Source of the DNA: Nelumbo lutea
Lineage: Eukaryota > Streptophyta > Magnoliopsida > Proteales > Nelumbonaceae
Length of the DNA: 64,000 nucleotides
Reading direction: 5' to 3'
Assembly (NCBI GenBank): GCA_022828595.1
Contig: JAKGHH010000003.1
Coordinates: 15,748,934-15,812,933, forward strand
Below the pieces are notes generated by a model. It had not been told where the DNA came from. It made no database searches and saw only the letters and a list, made by a program, of their open reading frames with translations. A program made the position numbers and the translations under genes. Below are positions 60,230-64,000 of this stretch, one piece after another (positions within the stretch are counted from its first letter, which is position 1; each line of letters opens with the position of its first letter).

Positions 60230-60988
60230 CCCAAAAAGTAACACTTTGCACCGTGGTGTTTTTATCTGCCATTGCATTTAAATAATTACCTACATCAGCG
60301 TTTTGGCATAAACGGGCAAAACACTGTTTTCATTTGTGCCCGCTTTTGTTAAAATGCCAATGCAACAGTAGATTCTATTCTAAAATTTTATGCGGCAATT
60401 GTGGAATCAGGGGAGGGGATGGTTAGAATTTCTGCCCTGTTATAAGTCTCAGTTTGGAAGGAATATGTACAAATGTAAAATGCCAGGTCTGGAAATACAA
60501 TATGCAAAGCTTTGCAGTATACATATTTGCATTTGTATTCTTCCCATAAATTCCTATTCCATTTTTTTTTTCAAAAGTTTTATATTAGAGAAAAAAGACC
60601 TTATGCTAAGCTTCTTGTTTCTCTCTCTCGTCCGAAATCCCGGTCTCTTAATAAGACGAGAAAAAAGACTGACTCAAGAAATTGATTGGAAAGATTTCTC
60701 CGGTTATTTTTTAATTCATTTACTCAGCATATCAATCTGAATTTTGGTGTTGAAGAGCACTTTGGTTATATCGATGTTCCCTTAAAATGAAATCGTATAT
60801 AGAAAAAACGGTGCTGTATATGTGTGTGGATTGGAAGTGAGAAAACGGTGTGAGCCTAAAGGGAAGGAATGCTTACAGGTTCATGTCCCACGTGTACATC
60901 TCAACGTGTATTAGGAATATTTCCTATGGGATAATGTTTTCAATACACGGCTGGGATGGGCTGTGGGGTATGCTCAAGATTCAAGTTT
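60230..60988. other. Gene-free spacer
   Basis: I see no gene. An open frame of 116 codons (60390-60740) shows no family features. Confidence 0.4.
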
Positions 60989-61371
60989 GGGTAAATTAGA
61001 CGGACCCCCCATACTATGGGCTCTGCACTTTTTATTTTTTTGTGACAAAGATGACCCTGAACTTTGGTCATTAGACAAAGATTCCTCCGTTAGTATTTCG
61101 TCAGCCAACTTCGAAAAAAATTATTATCTGACTGTTTAAAATTTTTTAAATGACCAAACTACTCTTTTGTAGAGACAATCACTAGTGAGAATTGGGATTT
61201 GGGCAACCAGACAAAGGGAAGAGAAGGAGGTGTGAGTCATGCCAGTCACAGTGTTTCCACCATTTCCACCACCCCCTCCAGCTCAGTGTCATACACACAT
61301 GATGGTTGGTTCTGGCCACACACTTTCAGTTCCATCTCTGCCACCCATTTCAACTCCATTGTCATCCAACC

Positions 61372-62328
61372 TAGATGTGTAAATCGCACCGTACCGCCCA
61401 TGGCCTAGCATGACCTGACTTGGCACAACAGGAGGCCCATGGATCTGTAGCTATATAGGGGGATTTTTTTACAAAAACACTCCCAACAGTTCTAAACAAC
61501 TATATAGGGAGTATTTATGTATTTTGGTTTTGGGGAGAGAAAGAATGACACAAATGCCCCCAAATAGCTATATAACAGCTAGTTTGGAAGGGAATTTTGG
61601 GTAAAGTGATAAATAACTTTACAATGATCAAAATACCCCTCTAAACAACTAAAAAATAACTAGTTTTAGGGTATTTTGGGTAATTGAATTATTTTCAATT
61701 CTTATAAATAACCATATCTTCCACAATTTTCAATTCTTATAATGATCAAAGTTAAGAACAATAGGAGAAAATGATGAAGTAAATATTTTTTATATACTCA
61801 ATAGTTGTATAGCATTTTTTCAAATTATTGTAAAATTTGTTTTAATTTTATTTAATTTATTTGACATTTTTTAATAACATAAATTTTATTTTCAATTTGT
61901 AATTATATTGTATTTTTTATTTTTTATTAATTTATTCTATTTTCTGATTTTCATTTTTCATTCATCCAACCATTGTATGTTTTGTATCATTCAAATTTAA
62001 ATGAAATAAAATTCATATTTTTCTTCCAATTTGTTATTCACTCACTTTGAGTCTTTGTCTTCTCGACTTCTTATTTGGTTATGTATTATTTTTTTCATCT
62101 ATTTGTTAGATTTTTTTTTTCAAATAATTCACAAAGGAAAGTTAAATATTTTAATTTTACTTAAAAAAAATAGTCTGGCCTTGATTCGGCACACATCCAA
62201 GGCCCGGCCTATGGCACAGCATGGCACGGCCTGCAGCCTACCGGGATCCCCCCCAAATTATCCCTGAGAGGGCAGCACGACACAGCCCGCACTTTACCTG
62301 AGCCGGCACAACCCGTTTTACACCTCTA
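61372..62328. mobile_element. 957-bp non-autonomous hAT element with perfect 8-bp target duplication
   Basis: ATCCAACC lies at 61364-61371 and 62329-62336. The ends TAGATGTGTAAA and TTTACACCTCTA are inverted repeats with one mismatch. Subterminal stretches are rich in GGCACGGCC/CCGGCACAACCCG phrases and surround an AT-rich core. The element has no transposase frame. It was inserted into the long-TIR element and is therefore younger than it. Confidence 0.85.
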
Positions 62329-62629
62329 ATCCAACCCTGAATTGATTCCGTCGGTCATGCATCCGTGTCCAGCCCTAGAGCCTCCGCTGCCCACCCCAGC
62401 ATAATTCAACTCTGTATTGGCTCCCCCTGTATTTGACCAGCCCGCACCTTGATTGCACTCGTGTCCGTTGCCCATTTCCAGTCAAGCAGGAAACAAACTC
62501 CTGTATCTACTCTTTCATGGCGGAAAGCTCATTAGTTGTACACTTGTTATTTTCCAATCCTCTCGGAAGCATCGTCTCACATTTCTTGATTATCGAAATC
62601 TTCTTGTATCTTTTGCGGATGAAATGGCT

Positions 62630-62893
62630 ACTTTCATGCACTATGTGCACGAGTACCATTTTAGCTTCTTCCTGGCGACTTAGGCCATTGGTTATCATCG
62701 CCGTGGCACAACCAACGCGTAAGATGCAATTGGTGACGAGCATCGAGCGGTCATAGCCAAAATACCGATTCATTCTGATATTCTTGGTTCCTATGATGAG
62801 CGCATACCTGATATGCTTGTTGTAGTTCAAGAGCATAGTGGCCATGTCAACAGACATAACACCTAAGCTACAACCCATGCCAGAGTTATATCG
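62630..62893 (-). pseudogene. 3-ketoacyl-CoA synthase (KCS) fragment inside the long-TIR element
   Basis: The minus strand reads RYNSGMGCSLGVMSVDMAT, then YALIIGTKNIRMNRYFGYDR, SMLVTNCILRVGCATAMITN and AKMVLVHIVHES. This follows the KCS family order around the catalytic Cys (the GMGCS motif) and the following N-x-YFGxxRSML and HxVR-like blocks. The fragment is about 88 codons where a full KCS has about 500. The frame runs on into unrelated sequence to a stop at about 62507, and neither the N-terminal membrane part nor the later catalytic His and Asn blocks are present. The host enzyme elongates very-long-chain fatty acids; this piece cannot. Confidence 0.82.
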
Positions 62894-63435
62894 CTAGCAA
62901 CGGGCCAAATTGGCTGCAGAAGAATGGGTTCCACTCTTTGATGAGATCCACCTGACATGACCCTTTGGTTTTGCAAAGTCAACTTAGAAAACCCCAAACT
63001 TGAGGAAATCCAATGCTAAACGATTTTTGTGATAATTAATTCCGGGATTAAAGATTCAATGGTAAATGAATTTCGTGGCAAGACCACCGCAAACAGGAGA
63101 AGCTTTCCATGATAATTTTGTAGCGATGAAAGGTAATTTTGGGTTAGTTGGAGCGAAAAATTTAGTAAGGTATTTTGGTAATTTAACACCTTCTATCTGA
63201 TTTCACGGCTGATGGAGCGTTTGTCGCAATGTACAAGTTCAGGGGGGGTCTTTGTTGCAAAAAAAGTATAGGAAGGTCTTTATCATCGACCCCATAATAC
63301 AGGGGGGGTCCATGTCAAGTTTCTAAACTAAAGTTTTAATTTTATTTTGAAAAGCATGCCAAAACCAAACTTTTTTTTTTTGGTGAACATTTTTGACTTT
63401 GACTATTTCAAGAGACATGGCATATTATGAGAGTC

Positions 63436-63618
63436 AGGATCACCTGCCAACAAAAAACATTCTCACCCTCTACCAATATGATCTCACATTGTACATCTCA
63501 TATATGGCGGGACTCACTTTTATGATGGGTCTAATCTTATGGTGAAATATGCGATATTGAATCAAATTGGTAGAGGGTTGGAACTTATTTTATTGACAAA
63601 AGATCCTTAACTCATATT
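63436..63618. mobile_element. Short foldback MITE (family A, second copy)
   Basis: The left arm CAGGATCACCTGCCAACAAA ... ACCCTCTACCAAT and the reverse complement of the right arm (AGGATCTTTTGTCAATAAAA ... ACCCTCTACCAAT) are inverted repeats. Block order matches the element at 3687-3873. Confidence 0.6.
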
Positions 63619-64000
63619 ATGAATGGTGGGTTGAAATAACACTTTTCGAGTCTGTATTAAATTTCAATCTTTGCTTTACCCTTTTACTATATCAAATATG
63701 GATCTCTTGAGAGTAAAAATCGTATACACACACCCTAAGAAGGTGCACCTAGCTATATATTGGAATATATGTACATATAGGTTAATTTCAGTACTATGTT
63801 AAATTCACGAAAAGATACTGGGAATTTTATAGTTCTGCCATTGTAAAACATATTCCTTTGCCATTTGCCATAGAGTTAACATTTTACATACAAATATTGG
63901 TAATATGATATTAATGAAGGGTGATTTGGCTGATCTACCAGAAAGAGATGCGTGGTAAGTCCGAATCATTTGGTGACACCTCGGTATCACGTGGAGCAGG
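63619..64000. other. Window end, no gene seen
   Basis: This is AT-rich spacer. A 61-codon minus-strand frame at the edge has no supporting feature. Confidence 0.4.

Larger units (their letters stand above)
60989..63325. mobile_element. 2.3-kb long-TIR element (family B) carrying a gene fragment and a nested hAT
   Basis: The left end (GGGTAAATTAGAC, GGACCCCCCATACTATGGG, GACAAAGAT, CCTGAACTTT) is mirrored at the right end (reverse complement GGACCCCCCCTGTATTATGGG, GATAAAGACC, CAACAAAGACC, CCTGAACTTG). This is the same phrase set as the element at 40853-42400. TCAAGTTT occurs at 60981-60988 and 63315-63322, but it may belong to the end itself, so I do not call it the target duplication. The interior contains a 3-ketoacyl-CoA synthase fragment (62630-62893, minus) and a hAT insertion (61372-62328). 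No transposase is seen. The layout is that of a Pack-MULE-like gene-carrying element. Confidence 0.7.

Noticed and set aside
60981..63322. TCAAGTTT as target duplication of the long-TIR element
   Set aside because: The right copy overlaps sequence that aligns with the element's own terminus (AAACTTGAC against AAATTAGAC), so it may be chance.
1..64000. CRISPR array, bacterial operon or organelle-genome block
   Set aside because: No spaced identical repeats, no bacterial-style gene packing and no recognisable plastid or mitochondrial gene. Introns and plant families mark it as plant nuclear DNA.

Overview
This window is nuclear DNA of a flowering plant. It is AT-rich, with spliced genes carrying GT..AG introns up to about 10 kb, plant-only gene families (a plasmodesmata-located DUF26 protein and a sphingoid-base hydroxylase of the plant SBH type), and a dense background of LINEs, a SINE, hAT elements and MITEs. 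The repeat-filled introns would suit a moderately large, probably woody, dicot-like genome. I cannot name the species.

Five protein-coding genes are supported, all on the + strand. (1) 1651-2643 is an intronless PDLP/CRRSP-type double-DUF26 membrane protein. (2) 7571-14285 is a nine-exon HGH1 homolog (an eEF2-folding cochaperone family). Its fifth exon is short by a net one base (mod 3), which breaks the frame. (3) 24353-39852 is a ten-exon NAP1-related protein (NRP/SET histone chaperone) whose intron 6 is about 10.5 kb of nested transposons. (4) 43697-46447 is a ten-exon ORC6 (origin recognition complex subunit 6) with a consensus E2F site just upstream. (5) 50948-59622 is a two-exon sphingoid-base C4-hydroxylase (SBH) whose 7.9-kb intron holds two antisense 5'-truncated LINEs. 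For genes 2 to 5 I placed the exons from splice sites, reading phase and family similarity. The phases add up everywhere except HGH1 exon 5.

Layout: 1-7500 holds the PDLP gene and a MITE-rich spacer ending in a tRNA-Glu-like sequence. 7.5-14.3 kb is HGH1. 14.3-24.3 kb is a gene desert with a broken patellin (Sec14-like) fragment, a long-TIR MITE, a G-rich MITE and an approximately 1.8-kb very AT-rich block. 24.3-39.9 kb is NRP. Its intron 6 contains an internally deleted hAT element with preserved TIRs and target duplication, an RTE-type LINE split by later insertions, several L1-type LINE pieces and a tRNA-derived SINE. 40-43 kb holds a second SINE copy and a long-TIR element. 43.5-46.5 kb is ORC6. 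46.5-50.9 kb is spacer with small MITEs and an unexplained GC-rich coding-like patch. 51-59.6 kb is SBH. 59.6-64 kb holds more MITEs and a long-TIR element that carries a fragment of a 3-ketoacyl-CoA synthase gene and is itself interrupted by a hAT element with a perfect 8-bp target duplication.

The genes are unrelated housekeeping or membrane functions, as is usual in a plant chromosome; I see no operon-like or clustered pathway. The main interest lies in the layered transposon record, in the gene fragment carried by a TIR element, and in the frame break in HGH1.
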